64,000 nt of DNA. Origin: Ashinkailepas kermadecensis (lineage: Eukaryota; Arthropoda; Thecostraca; Neolepadidae). The first letter of the stretch is position 1, and every line of letters starts with the position of its first letter. The stretch lies in the NCBI GenBank assembly GCA_034440615.1, contig JAOTOM010003683.1:62001-126000 (forward strand), read 5' to 3'. The translations under genes and the position numbers were made by a program. A model generated the notes under the pieces. That model was not told the origin of the DNA. It saw nothing but the letters and a program-made list of their open reading frames with translations, and made no database searches. This document shows positions 1 to 11,425 of this stretch, piece by piece.

Positions 1-212
1 GACCGGCGACCAGTCAAGGTCGTTCGGTCGACCCTGTCCGCGACGCGAAAGAAGGGTCTATGCGCCCACTCGCCCCTCCGGAGGGGGCGTCAAAAACAGC
101 GAGGTATTTCCACCGCTGGCCATTACCCCAGCTGGCTGTAGCACTTCCCCAGCTGGCCGGGCCACTGAGCCCAGCAGGTCAGGCGGCGGACACCACCTGG
201 TGGCGGAGGTAC

Positions 213-382
213 CTGTCTGCGGCAGCGGCGGACAGCGGGAACACCAGCGCCGCGCCGCGCTCCGTCGCCAGACACGGATAGGACGAATCGAACAGGTCCA
301 CCCCGAGCTGCACCAGTCGCAGCACGTGCAACGGCCGCCACGGGCCGTGCAGCACGCGCGGTTTCTCCGACGGCAGCACCGC
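213..382 (-). CDS. QTRT2: QTRT2 exon with the VDLFDSSYP / TERGAAL segment
   Basis: The acceptor GACCGACAG precedes GCG (Ala) at 382 and the donor GACAG|GTACCT follows 213. The 170-nt exon is read in phase 0 and leaves two bases for the next exon. It encodes AVLPSEKPRVLHG, then GVDLFDSSYPCLATERGAAL. In the family this is the part of the TIM barrel that lies before the zinc-binding C-terminus. The window ends before the next exon; positions 1-212 show no further QTRT2 homology. Confidence 0.85.
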
Positions 383-3300
383 CTGTCGGTCACAATCACA
401 GTTCGTGTGGCGGAACGAGACTGAGCGGTACTGAGCGGTGGCAGAGGAGTCGCTCACAGTTGGTGTGGCGGAGCGGTACTGAGCGGTAGCAGAGGAGTCG
501 CTCACAGTTGGTGAGGTGGTGTTGGGATGTCCCACCAAGCTAGACTCCCGATCAGGCCGCCACCAGCAGGAAAGGAGCGCTCAGACGTCCAATCAGCTCT
601 GCCTTCATTCTTGAATTTAAGACGTGTACGGAATTCATACATGATAAGTGTGTACATCACAAACAGGTAGGACCAATTCGGGGCATGTGAGTCCAAGGAA
701 TGGTTTCCTCTGTTTATTTATCTGTTTATCTGTTTATTATTCTGTTTACGGTTTCTGTAATCCATATTTATTCGGTTTAAAATGCGATCAATAGTCACAA
801 TACAAATATGATAACATTCGCTATACGCAAAAATGTCGCTATACGCAAAAATGTCGCTATACGCAAAAATGTCGCTATACGCAAAAATGTCTCTCATCAC
901 GATGAGCATGTCAACTGGCCCAGTGAGCACGTAATTCAGCGATGAACTGAGCCATCCGTCAGTGCAGAAGGCGCGGAAGTTCAACACAGGGGAGACAGCC
1001 ATAAATGTACGCAGCTAACAGACATCCCGTCAGGCGAGGTGCGGATACATGAGATCACCGCGCCTCCCCCGCTATCCTACCAGCGTCCGGCGTCCCACCT
1101 GGAACGCGCAGAAGTTCAAAACATGGACAAAGTACCGTAGATGTACACAGCTAACAGACATCCCAAAGGGCGATGTGTGGACACACAAGGTCACCTCCCC
1201 CGCTATCTCACCAGCGTTTGGTCGACAAGGTCTGCTATGTGGTCCACGGAGGGTGTCAGCTGCGTGTCGGGTCCGTTGGCGAGACCTTCGAGCACAAAGC
1301 CGTCGACGGGCCGCTCGGAAACGGCACGCGCCGAACGAAGACGATCCTCGAGCACGTGACCGCCGACCAGCGGCCCCAGAACAGCGGAGCTGGCCAAGCA
1401 CTGCAACAGGGCTGAGGTCACGTGACCGCCGACCAGCGGCCCAAGAACAGCGGAGCTGGCCAAACACTGCAACAGAGCTGAGGTCACGTGGGCGCGACCA
1501 GGGCCAAACGCGGAACTGGCCAAACACAAAGGTCACGTGGCGCCGACCAGCGGCCCCAGATCAGCGGAACTGGCCGAACACTGCAACAGGGCTGAGGTCA
1601 CGTGGGCGCCGACCAGCGGCCCCAGAACAGCGGAGCTGGCCAAACACTGCAACAGGGCTGAGGTCACGTGGGCGCCGACCAGCGGCCCCAGAACAGCGGT
1701 GCTGGTCAAACACTGCAACAGGGGTGAGGTGACGTGGGCGACCAGCGGCCCCAGAACGGCGGTGCTGGCCAAACACTGCAACAGGGCTGAGGTCACGTGA
1801 CCGCCGACCAGCGGCCCCAGAACAGCGGAACTGGCCAAACACTGCAACAGGGCTGAGGTCACGTGGGCGCCGACCAGCGGCCCCAGAACAGCGGAGCTGG
1901 CCAAACACTGCAACAGGGGTGAGGTCACGTGACCGCCGACCAGCGGCCCCAGAACAGCGGAGCTGGCCAAACACTGCAACAGGGCTGAGGTCACGTGGGC
2001 GGCCACAGCATTGGCGACACGATGCACCAGGCACGGACCGACTCCGCACCTACAAAGCATGTCGGGTGCCCAGTACGCTGTTGCTTCGCAGAACAGAACA
2101 CTGACATGCCACAGCCCGCGCTTGGGTGTGATACCATTATACAGAACGATTTCAGCGGTCGGCACGGCCGAGTGGCCTGCCCAGCTGGGGTTGCTATATC
2201 GAGACCGCGATACGTCCGATAGACCTGTGAACAAGTGCCAAATGTGGCCAAGAACCGCTGCTCTCACTCCCATCCAGTATCTAGTGCAATCGCTGGTGCA
2301 CTGTTCGCAGTTTTTGCGTCCATGGCTGGGCTGTCTGAATCGAGAGAGCATGATCAATGCAGATGGAGAGGAAACTCCCGCGTGTTTCTAATGGGAAGCC
2401 GTGTTCTGTATGCTGCCAGAGTTCATCTTGCACACCTTGGAAATGCAATGTGATAAGGAATAAACTGCAGAAGAACCCCGACTCCGATATGCCGTTGTAG
2501 TTTTTTTTCGTACAGCTATCCAGCAACACGTTTCTCAAAAATGAATTTTAACTTGGCAAAAAAAAACAGTGGAATAAAAAGTAATTAAGCCCTTGGGAAC
2601 GTTTATTAGATAACCTCAATTTGGGTGAGCTTAATATCAATCATCATTATTCATCCCCACCCCCTCCAATTCCATAAATTTCTAGATTAAGAAAATTTTA
2701 TAGATAGCATGCTGATCTGGATGGAAAACAACTCAAGAAAGGTGACTTTCTTCAGTCCCTGGTGGCGACACAGCAACCATAATCTAAACAACCAACCTAG
2801 GTGAAAATCCAATTGTACACCTTCCGGCACAGCACTGTACGGGTCACGTAGGGAAAAGTCGACATACGAGGAGACATTCCGGCACGACATCATGCGGGTT
2901 ACGTCAGGAAGCCGTCTACATCCGAGGACACATCGATTGCGGTGGCCATACAGCATGTACAAATAGGTCAGATCAGTGGAGGTAAACCGGCCAGATCAGG
3001 CGGAGGCTGTCCGGCCAGGTCAGCAGAGGTTGCCCGGTCAGGTTAGGCGGAGGCTGACCGGCCAGGTCAGGGGAGGTTGCCCGGTCAGGTCAGGCGAAGG
3101 CCGACCGGCCAGATCACGGGAGATTGTCCGACCAGGCAAGAGGGAGGTTGTCCGGTCAGGTCAGGGGGAGGTTATCCGGTCAGGTCAGGGGAGGTTGTCC
3201 GGCCAGATCAGGCTGAGGCTGACCGGCCAGGTCAGGTTGTCCGGCCAAATCAGGCGGAGACTGTCCAGCCAGATCAGGCAGAGGCTGACCGGCCAGGTCA

Positions 3301-5795
3301 GGCGGAGGCGACCAGGTGGACTCCGGACCGGCACCGCTCCCGGCCACAGCGCGGCGCGGACCTGACCGTGTGGGAGGTCTCACCGACTCGTCCTGCCGCA
3401 GCTGCAGACATTGGTCCAGCAGCTCCAGGGAGATGTCCAGCGACTTGCGCTGTCGCTTCTTGGACGACAGCGGCGGCGTGTCCGAGTCGCAGAGCAGCTC
3501 CAGCAGGTCGGGTCGCACGACCGCCTGCAGACGCATGAACCTGCCCACCCACCAGGTCAGAAAGTCACACGATCAGAGGCGCTATTGCCGATACGAGCAC
3601 AAACCCGAATAGATGATGCAGACCATCAAAGTGGAGAAGTAAAGATGATACACAGGCTTATCAAAGCAGTATTTCCAACGTCTTGAACAGTTTTTATCAC
3701 ACCCAAACATAGCAAATGCGTCTCAGGCCCAGAACATAGTAGCAGGTCGTCATCGACGATAACAAGACTGTGAAGGGGTATCAATGTTTTCAGTCATGAA
3801 CATATATTGTATGTTCATGAGTAATGCCACTGCATCACTTTATTCAATAACAATATATATATATATAAGGTTCCTAAAATGAATCTCAACATCCAGTTTT
3901 CGGGGACGGAGGACAAAGCAATTATGTTCTAGTGTAACTGCTCTTACAAGAACGTCGACAAGACAAGAACGACAAGAACGTCGAACAGCTCCAAGCAAAT
4001 GGCACGCATTCAAAATCAGTCAAAACACAGCTTTCGTGTCATGTGTCTTGAAATTTTCACCACATGCAACGAACCATATCAGATGAACCAAAGTGAACTT
4101 ACGCCAAAGGTACGCCATGTTTCCCCCTGTAGACTTGGATATGCGACTGATTTCTTACAATACCCTATCGCGAACCGCTTATGTGTTGATCACCTACCAC
4201 GCCGCAGGAATGTGAATGAACGAATGATAAAAGAGTTAACGAAGGCATTCTGCACAGACAGCCAAACCCAGCAGGAGTCTTGCAACAAACAGCGCGAGTG
4301 TGAATCGACAGCGGGACTCGATCGGGCCAACACAAGCAAACATTCCCGATGCTCATCGTTCTGAGCGGAGCCAAAACCAGCGGCCTGCACGGGCGCCAGT
4401 CAGGGGCTTCCCGTCCGCCGAGCGGAGCCAACTGACCGAACGGCATCCAGCTGGGTGCGGCCACTTCGCGGCCAGACCGAGATGCCGCGCTTGTCATTGT
4501 AGCCACTAGGCGTCGCCACCATCGGATCGTGATTGCAAGAGTAAAGATGACCCTGCGACAAGGCAGTCGCACATTTGGTGACTGCAGGGAAACACATCCA
4601 CTAACTAATGACAACCCAGAGCAGTGAGCTCTGGCCTAAAGGACCGCTATGAGTTGAAGTACGATGTAACGTCGTGATTTTTTTTTAAACACTCACACCA
4701 GGGGTATGTGAACATGGGGTGAGGGGGGCTAGGACCCCTTTTTGGTTGCAGGATGGGTCTCGTAATGTATTTAAGCCATCCTCCCAAGAAATCCTGAGCC
4801 GAAGTATGCGACGACAACGTTCGCCACACCAAATGGTTGGAGTAATCCATGCAGGCAATCTGCGACCCAGCCTCTGAATCCAAAACTGTTCTCAGTGTTG
4901 GGATGCCTAGGTCCTTGTGTTGACCTGTGATTGACCTACGGCATACCCAGGCATTACATATCCACAAATGAATGGTCTCGAAAATGTAATTGACATAAGA
5001 TGTGATATGTTGAAAATCAGATTTCCAACCTGATGATTTAGGTTCAAGGAGCTCTACTACTGGACTATATGATGCCATAGCTTTACAACTTGAATACAAC
5101 TTGCATGCAATGTGCAGCTGTGCTATTTGTGCATATGGTTTTGTGTATAGTCTTTCGTGCATTCGGTCGATGAGAAATCACAATTTGGAGGGGCTATGTT
5201 ATGTCATACGATATCGACTGAGACTCCAACTTGAAAATAGTTATCGGACCAATGACTGTGGTGGTGGATTGGTGTTTAGGGGAGCGTCTCGGACCAATGA
5301 CTCACGCAGTGACCAATATACAGCAAACAAGCCTGGACACCAATGAATGGTGTGCACATGGAACGGCAATATAAAACACCAGTAGAACATAAATGGCAAC
5401 ATTCATAGGAAAAATAACAAAGTGCTGCATGGGTTTGTGAAAAGTAATTTTTTAAGTAGCCAGTTATTAGGTATTCTTACTTACAGCTAACCTTCATGAA
5501 CGCTGAACATGTACATAGCAAGATCTGCTATTGAGCACAAATGGAAAAGGGCTGCTTATTCATAGCCAATTTATCGCAGCAAGACCTGCATAGGACAGCA
5601 AACAGCAGCACCACAGGCAGCCAAACTCTTGTGCACTCTTACATCGAGGCCAACGAAGGCCTTGTAGCCCCGGCCGAACTCCTCCAGGACGGCGTGGAGG
5701 GTCACCTGGGAGGGCAGCGGCGCCTGCAGTACCGCCGGGGCAGTGTTGCCGAGCCGCTCAGCCACCTCGGGAATCAGGTGTGGTACCGAGCCGCC
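213..5795 (-). CDS. QTRT2: QTRT2, queuine tRNA-ribosyltransferase accessory subunit 2 (partial, five exons)
   Basis: QTRT2 pairs with catalytic QTRT1 to exchange guanine for queuine at the wobble position of tRNA-His, -Asn, -Asp and -Tyr; the vertebrate protein is associated with the mitochondrial outer membrane. Five exons in gene order (5643-5795, 4437-4552, 3384-3540, 1212-1400, 213-382) join in frame with phases 0, 0, 2, 0, 0 and GT-AG borders. The product follows vertebrate QTRT2 from the GSxPHL segment to the VDLFDSxxP...TERGxAL segment. TERG in place of the QTRT1-type sequence favours the accessory subunit. The first exon (about 40 residues) was not found, and the Cys/His zinc-site exons lie beyond the left edge. 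Introns are short and full of minisatellites. Recognition is from memory of the family, not from a search. Confidence 0.85.
410..515. repeat. 49-bp repeat, about two copies, next to a QTRT2 acceptor
   Basis: Two near-identical copies of a unit containing GAGCGGTACTGAGCGGT and GTCGCTCACAGTTGGTG. On the minus strand the unit resembles the intron end just upstream of the acceptor at 383, so it may have arisen from that segment. Confidence 0.7.
815..891. repeat. 18-bp tandem repeat, four copies
   Basis: GTCGCTATACGCAAAAAT is repeated four times almost without change inside a QTRT2 intron. Because the period is a multiple of three it reads as an IFAYSD peptide repeat on the minus strand. I see no sign that this is translated. 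Confidence 0.9.
1212..1400 (-). CDS. QTRT2: QTRT2 exon with the LEDRLRSAR / RPVDGFVLEG segment
   Basis: The acceptor CCTGTTGCAG precedes TGC at 1400 and the donor ACGCTG|GTGAGAT follows 1212. The exon has 189 nt, 63 codons, and is phase 0 at both ends. Segments LGPLVGGHVLEDRLRSAR and RPVDGFVLEGL match the vertebrate VIEGGD..EERLRSARE..RPVGGFLLDGF block. The acceptor chosen is the copy nearest the unique coding sequence. At least one further copy upstream carries the same acceptor in frame, so the true start could be 66 bp earlier. Confidence 0.85.
1344..1998. repeat. 66-bp minisatellite made of QTRT2 splice-acceptor units
   Basis: About ten copies of a 66-bp unit; one is shortened to about 48 bp and one by 3 bp. 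On the minus strand nearly every unit holds CTGTTGCAG, then the first 16 or so codons of the exon at 1212-1400, then CACGTG (a palindromic E-box). The last unit runs into the real exon. The minus frame is open across most copies, but a TGA at about 1533-1535 in the shortened copy, which also lacks the CAG acceptor, closes the frame from more distal copies. Confidence 0.9.
2000..2987. other. QTRT2 intron, no gene seen
   Basis: Unique intron sequence with no recognisable exon, RNA gene or mobile element. Confidence 0.5.
2988..3312. repeat. 23-24-bp minisatellite, about 14 copies
   Basis: Units of the form CGGCCAGGTCAGGCGGAGGC vary in the middle and in length (18-24 bp). The array begins 72 bp inside the intron that follows the exon at 3384-3540. 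The period is mostly not a multiple of three and no exon sequence is included. Confidence 0.9.
3384..3540 (-). CDS. QTRT2: QTRT2 exon with the FMRLQ...RPDL...LELLDQCL segment
   Basis: The acceptor GGTGGGCAG precedes G at 3540 and the donor GAGTCG|GTGAGA follows 3384. The first G completes an Arg codon begun in the preceding exon, giving AVR-FMRLQAVVRPDLLELL. The 157-nt exon then encodes KRQRKSLDISLELLDQC, matching the vertebrate KFMAIQKALQPD and KRVRKSVDRSLLFLDNC blocks. It ends in phase 0, as the next exon requires. Confidence 0.88.
3541..4436. other. QTRT2 intron, no gene seen
   Basis: Unique intron sequence with a short (TA)n tract at about 3855-3867. Nothing else recognised. Confidence 0.5.
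4437..4552 (-). CDS. QTRT2: QTRT2 exon with the HDP...SGY...ISVWPRSGR segment
   Basis: The acceptor CTTGTCGCAG precedes GGT at 4552 and the donor GTTCG|GTCAGT follows 4437. The 116-nt exon reads GHLYSCNHDPMVATPSGY, then NDKRGISVWPRSGRTQ, corresponding to vertebrate LLYCSLHDP...AGY and SVSVWSVAGR. It starts in phase 0 and leaves two bases that join G of the next exon. Confidence 0.85.
4553..5642. other. QTRT2 intron, no gene seen
   Basis: AT-rich intron sequence with no recognisable repeat or exon. Confidence 0.5.
5643..5795 (-). CDS. QTRT2: QTRT2 exon with the GGSVPHLIPE...VLEEFGRGYKAFVGLD segment
   Basis: The donor GGCCTCGAT|GTAAGAG follows 5643 and is phase 0. The proposed acceptor is GCTGCGTCAG before GGC at 5795, which starts the exon at GGSVPHL, equivalent to vertebrate TGSAPHL. 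The 51 codons continue with LGNTAPAVLQAPLPSQVTL and EFGRGYKAFVGLD. The 5' border is uncertain because near-identical CAG acceptors recur every 60 bp upstream to about 6160, all in the same open frame. The spliced exon could therefore contain from none to about seven 20-residue repeats. Confidence 0.75.
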
Positions 5796-6212
5796 CTGAC
5801 GCAGCGACACACAGTCAACGGTCACCTCTCGGATCAGGTGTGGTATCTGGCTGTCCTGACGCAGCGACACACAGTCAACGGTCACCTCCCGGATCAGGTG
5901 TGGTATCTGGCTGTCCTGACGCAGCGACACACAGTCAACGGTCACCTCCCGGATCAGGTGTGGTAGCGGGCCGCCCTGACGCAGCGACACACAGTCAACG
6001 GTCACCTCTCGGATCAGGTGTGGTATCGGGCTGTCCTGACGCAGCGACACACGGTCAACAGTCACCTCCCGGATCAGGTGTGGTATCGGGCCGTCCTGAC
6101 GCAGCGACAAGCGGTCAACGGTCACCTCCCGGATCAGGTGTGGTATCGGGCTGTCCTGACGCAGCGACACACGGTCAACGGTCACTTCCCGGATCAGGTG
6201 TGGTATCGGGCT
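5762..6212. repeat. 60-bp minisatellite made of QTRT2 splice-acceptor units
   Basis: About 7.5 copies of an exact 60-bp period with few substitutions. On the minus strand each unit holds TGTCGCTGCGTCAG, then the PHLI codons of the exon at 5643-5795. The last unit merges with the unique exon. The minus frame matching the exon is open from about 6248 through the exon and encodes a 20-residue repeat ending in PHLIREVTVD. Confidence 0.93.
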
Positions 6213-6249
6213 GTGCTGGCACAGGCGGGCATGGTTAATTGATGCCACA

Positions 6250-6725
6250 TCTGGTAGTTGCCTTCAGACCAGCTGAGTACATCAAGTTATAAAATACTTT
6301 CTTGCTGGCGTATGCTCCTTAATTATGGATGAACTACAGAATAATTAACATCAGATTTCATGACCATATATTATACAATACTATCAAATACTGGGGAAAA
6401 CAACATGCACATGTACTACCTCTCACTGAAATGTGTCTCATGATACCACAGAATTGCACACCTACAATTGTGGTGCAAGGATTAGTTGGATACATGAGAT
6501 GAACAAAGTCACCATATCTTATCAGGGTTGGGAAAATGCTGTGCAACTATGGGAAAGTGGTGCAACTATGTGGGCAGCCGAAGATCTAGCTGTGGGCCGG
6601 GCTGTGGCGAGCACAGAAGCCGCGTTGCCACACGAAATTGCGGCAGAAATGCGTTGCCGCAGTCACGCTGTTTCACGGCGCTCGCCGGTGCGGGCCGTTA
6701 TGTGCCACCGGAACTCTCGCACAAA
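6250..6725. other. No gene seen
   Basis: Probably inside the QTRT2 intron before the exon at 5643. A first exon of about 40 residues is expected somewhere upstream on the minus strand but was not recognised here. Confidence 0.4.
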
Positions 6726-7735
6726 TTATGAGACGGCAGGTTCTAGAACGCCGGTCGTCTCAAAGGCTAAGGGCTCAAACCTGTACCGCGAGCAGAGGTC
6801 GGCGTAGTGGCGTCGTTTGCGAGCTTGTACCGCACGAGCTGCCGACCCGGGCTCAAGCGCCGATTGCACCAGTACGGTATCAGTGAAGGTATCTACACAA
6901 GTAGCGTCCCATGTCAGACACCTGCCTCCACTGTATGGGAACAGCGTAAGCCCATCTGGCCGCTTGCCGTCGCCCCGGTCGAGACCCACCGGCTCCAGGA
7001 TGGCAGGGATGCCCGCACTTGAGAGGCCGCGTTTCACTACGTCATTCAGGTGAGTGTGACGTGGGAGACAGCCAACTCTTGAGGCAGAATAGTCCATGGT
7101 GTCCAAGCCGATTAACCGGGCGGTTGCATTGGCGACAGCGGTGTGGTTCGCACACTGCAGCCCCGAGGCGAAGCGCCACTGTCACACGGATTGTCTCGTC
7201 GTCCAGGTGAAGACCGAGGTTAGTTACAGGAACGGCTTGCAGCCAGGCGGCGGTATGCGGCTGAGTGGCGGCGAGTAGGCGCACACGGTGCACCTGGTTG
7301 GCTACGCCGATCAGCTGGTCGCGAATCACGGTGGCGCCCAGGCTGTCCCACGCGCGCTGACTACTGGCAGATATCGCGCGTCTGGTAGCTCTCTGACCCC
7401 TGTCAGCTCCCTGAAACGCTGCACCGCCGACTGTAGCGAAGACGGTGCGTCGCTGTCGGAGAGGCCTGGACAGATACTGCGGACCCGCGGAAGAGCTGCG
7501 CTCAGTGAGGCCACGTAACTCGATAGTGCCAAAGCCTCGACAGCGCGCACGCCGAGGCCGCCCAGTCTGAGCGGCAGCGTCGCCTGCTCCCACGCCGTAC
7601 CACTGACGTCGACGTTGGAAGCCGTTACCAGTGTCTCGCGGACCAGCTCATCGATCTCTCTGAGGGAGTCAGGCACCTTGTACAGTGCAGTGGGTATGAC
7701 AAGCGTGGTGCTGACACGTGGTGGACAAGGAAGAA
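6726..7735 (-). pseudogene. C-terminal part of an RLE-type non-LTR retrotransposon protein, frameshifted
   Basis: Three minus frames join through frameshifts near 7350 and 7100. In order they show LPLRLGGLGVRAVEALALSS, then AWLQAVPVTNLGLHLDDE, then a Cys/His cluster C-E-P-H-R-C-R-Q-C...H-H-G-L-F-C, then GKRPDGLTLFP followed by LTWDATCVD. This is the C-terminal region of a family of reverse-transcriptase proteins common in invertebrates. The CCHC-like cluster followed by RPD...WD fits the restriction-like endonuclease of R2/NeSL-type elements; that assignment is inference. The reverse transcriptase domain is absent, so this is a 5'-truncated, dead copy. Confidence 0.6.
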
Positions 7736-8184
7736 GACAGTGGTGTGGCTGTCTTAGCATCATATTAACATCATATTTTAGGAACGCCTTTACTTGCCAT
7801 CGACATGGACAAGTAGACAATATATTGATGTGCAATGTAAGCACAGCAGCAACGTGATATTTATATGACTGCATGTCAAGTATATTGGTGCAACCAGCTT
7901 ACCCGAGTGTAAGTTAAGCTGAAGGGTGTATCCAGTATGCTATCTGGAGACCCTTTGCTGCTCACTTCTAGTGTCATAATGCCCAATCTGCCTCCTGCCT
8001 TTCCAACTTGAGCCACTCTGAACTTCATGTCTTGTGTGATGATACTGACTTTCTGTCAGGTGTGGAGATCCTGAAATAAAGATAACTTCAATGTACAGCT
8101 TAGTGTGTGCATGTCTACATGCTTTGCATGCTTTCATGCAAAAATAAAGAGAGAGAAAAAGAGAGTGAGAGTGAGTGGTGGTTA

Positions 8185-8335
8185 TTGGTTTTACGACACA
8201 TCGACAGTTGAGTCATATAGCTTTGCCATTCTCTCACTCCGATTGGTCGTGGGTGAAGAGTAGCAACAGGTGAGACTCGAACACACAATCTTTCAATTGT
8301 GGGGCAGGCAACTTACCCCTAGACTACTCATCCCC
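8185..8335 (-). mobile_element. tRNA-derived SINE
   Basis: On the minus strand a tRNA-like head has an A-box-like stretch AGTAGTCTAGGGGTAAG and a B box GTTCGAGTCTC. The body contains TTGGTTTTACGACACATCGA, a version of a motif repeated elsewhere in the window. Confidence 0.6.
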
Positions 8336-8339
8336 TGTG

Positions 8340-9395
8340 CGAGAGTGAGTCAACGTTTTTCAGACAGGGACTGGAATACTGAAAGGATGATATATTTTCC
8401 ATGTATTGCATTTCGACTAAAAATATGATGTTCCACTATATTTTGTTATCTCATAAGTTCCAAAAAGCACACATATTTGCAGCACAAAAAGCTTTGTAGC
8501 ATGTGGATGTCGAGAATCAAACAAGATGCTACTTGGTTTCATAGGAGGAACTTTCACAGACCTACAGGTCCCCTAAATATTTTTGTATTTTAATGAAATT
8601 TTATATTTGGAGTTTCCTCATCCAATGTCACCAAACAATAGATGATCCCATAATAATTTCAAACGTTCAATTTTAAACACCCTACTGGTCAATCTAGGCA
8701 TATGCATAAGTTATGAGATCTCAGATCAGTTTCCAATTGTTTCTGGTCATCTCACCATCCAGAAAAGGCAAAGGCAAGGAGCTCACAAGATTAATCTCAA
8801 GAACTCCTGATCCAGTCACCTTGACCATGGCCAAGGTATACTTCAAGACAAGAAAACCACTCTGCTTTCAAGCCAAGCCAAAAGGTTCATGCTGACCAGC
8901 TAATAAGAGGAAGTTGGAAGAGATAGTCTGCATTCAGACAAGAAATACACTGAAAAAAAAAGTTTGATGGATCATTGGCTATCTACATCAATTTAAGGAT
9001 GGCTGGGTCAGGCACTGAATAAAATACTGCTCAAAGTTGGCTTCTGGCCAGATCTCAGACTATTCAGGTTGAGGGTGAATGAACAGACTATATGCATGAT
9101 CAGCACATCAATACCCAGCCATGGCAAGCATTATTTAAATTGGGTAAATTTGCACTTTAAGATAATTTCTAGTCTCTTAGCATTTCCATTGCCAATGCAA
9201 TGTTAATTATCGTGCTTAAAATGAAGCAACAACCCATTTCATCTGCAAATACATAATTTTCAGCTGGGAGGCATAATAACACCTGAAAGTGGCTTGGAGT
9301 TAGGTAATGTAGCATAAAAGTATCATTTGAAATAAAGAAAAACTAATATATCCAAATCTAACCTAGCCTAGCCTTTCCATGCAAGCAATCATTTT
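8340..9395. other. No gene seen
   Basis: AT-rich sequence without recognisable coding or repeat content. Confidence 0.5.
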
Positions 9396-9464
9396 GTTAA
9401 ATGGAAAATTTGCAAACAATTTTTTTGCCTCTAGAATGCTCAAATAAAAATACAGCTGAACCTG

Positions 9465-11425
9465 GCATAAAGACATAAAGACATAAAAGATCAGTGCAAC
9501 TATGAGCCACAAGGGCCTTCTTGGTTGTGCTCTGTACAATGAACCAGTTTTCCACCAAATGCGCTGATCGACTCTCCCTGGAATACAGAAAAACAAGCCC
9601 CCTATTCTTATAATGATTGTCTATGCTGTTTTTAAAGATGTTCAATGTGTTGCTACTGACAATAGTTTCTGGCAGCTGGTTCCAGTGTTCTACTACCCTG
9701 TTCGTGAAGAAAGACTGTCTTAACCTTGTCCTGCTGTGATTAACTTTAATTTTGAATTGATGACCTCTAATTGCATCATTTCTGTTAAATTCAAACAGTT
9801 CCCTGAGATAACCCTGTTCCGGACCATGAGCAAATTTAAAGACCTCGATGAGATCTCCTCTCAGCCTTCTATATCTAAGTGAAAACATATTCAGTTTCTT
9901 CAATCTTTCCTCATATGCCAGGTTGCCTATGCCAGTCACCATTTTCGTTGCCCCCTTTCGTACTCTCTAAAAGCCAACAATCTTTTTCATAACTAGGGGA
10001 CCAAGATTGGACACAGTATTCCAAATGTGGTCTGACATATGCACAGTAAAACTTCCTGATGACTTCCTCACTTTTGTATGATACATTCATATTTATTGCC
10101 CAAAGCATTCTTAGTGCCTTCTTCCTGGCTTCTTTGGTCTGTTCTGATGCACCCAATTTTGTGTTCAAAATAACACCTAAGTCCTTCTCCCACTGAGTCA
10201 TAGATAGTACTTGGCCATCCATCAAGTACGGAGCCTTGATATGCTGCCTACCTACATGCATGATTTTGCACTTATCAAAATTAAATTTCATTTGCCATTT
10301 TTTGGACCACTTCACAAGCTTGTCTAAGTCTTCCTGCAGCAAGACCTGCTCATTGTGCCCTGTTATTGCCCTAAAGACCTTCAAATCATCTGCAAATTTC
10401 AAAATCTTACTGCTTAGGCCACTTTCAATGTTATTTACAAACACAATGAACAATAGTGGTCCCAGTACTGACCCCTGGGGGACTCCACTAAGAACATTTT
10501 GCCATGATGACTTTGTACCATTTAGCATCACTCTCTGCTGTCTATCTGAAAGCCACAACTCTATCCATTTTAGGATGTTACCTACAATACCATGGACCTG
10601 AAGCTGCATCATTAACCGTTTATGAGGTACCTTGTCAAAGGCTTTGCTAAAGTCAAGATATGCTACATCAACCTGATTTCCCTTATCAAATTGTTCTGGA
10701 GCAAAATTAAAAAAGTCCAAGAGATTTGTGAGACACGATGGCCCTTTTCCAAACCCATGTTGAGTATCTTGAATCAATGTGTTTCCTTCCAGAAAACTAA
10801 CAATTATATCCTTGATAATTGATTCAAGTACCTTGCAGACTAGGGATGTGAGGCTTACTGGCCTATAGTTTTCAACTTTCCCTCTTTCTCCTTTCTTGAA
10901 GATAGGAACTACATTTGCCCTTTTCCAATCTGTTGGAATTTCATTTTGTGAAACTGATCTACAAAATATTATACTAAGTGGAATTGCCAGTTCCTTTTCA
11001 GCTTCCCACAATACCCTAGCATAAATTCCATCAGGTCCTGCTGCCTTGTTTGCCTTTATTTTCCTGATATAATTCAAAACAACATCACTACCAATGAGAT
11101 CAACATCATGTAACTGATCACCTGTCACTGAGATGTGGTTCACAGTTGGCAGATTAGTCACATCCTCCAATGTAAACACTGATTTAAACTGCTTGCTCAG
11201 TTCCTCAACCATCTCACCATCCTCACTCAACATAATCCCATTTACTTCCAGTGGACCAATGGTGCTTGAAACTTTACTTAGCTTGTGGAAACTAAAGAAC
11301 TTTTTACTGTCCCCATTACAGTTCCTAGCCAAATCCAATTCTTTTGCTCGCTTTGCTGCTCTGGTTTTCTGCTTCACAGCATCTCTAGCTTTTTGATACA
11401 ACCTTAAATACAACCTTTGATACAA
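9465..11425 (-). pseudogene. CR1-like non-LTR retrotransposon, 5'-truncated and frameshifted
   Basis: A long minus frame (9911-11425) carries the reverse transcriptase core: AAGPDGIYARVL, YRPVSLTSLVCKVLE, LDFSKAFDKVPH, GVPQGSVLGPLLF and the catalytic FADDLKVF. The C-terminal block EERLKKLNMFSLRYRRLRGD lies in another frame (9397-9942). Near 9968 the related copy at 30-32 kb has two extra bases (CTCTCTC against CTCTC), so a 2-bp loss here explains the frameshift. The endonuclease domain is missing. The 3' end carries TTTATGTC direct repeats of 8 bp, a CR1 hallmark. Element class is inference from these features. Confidence 0.85.

Noticed and set aside
1344..6212. Possible CRISPR array
   Set aside because: Repeats are head-to-tail without distinct spacers, and the DNA is eukaryotic.
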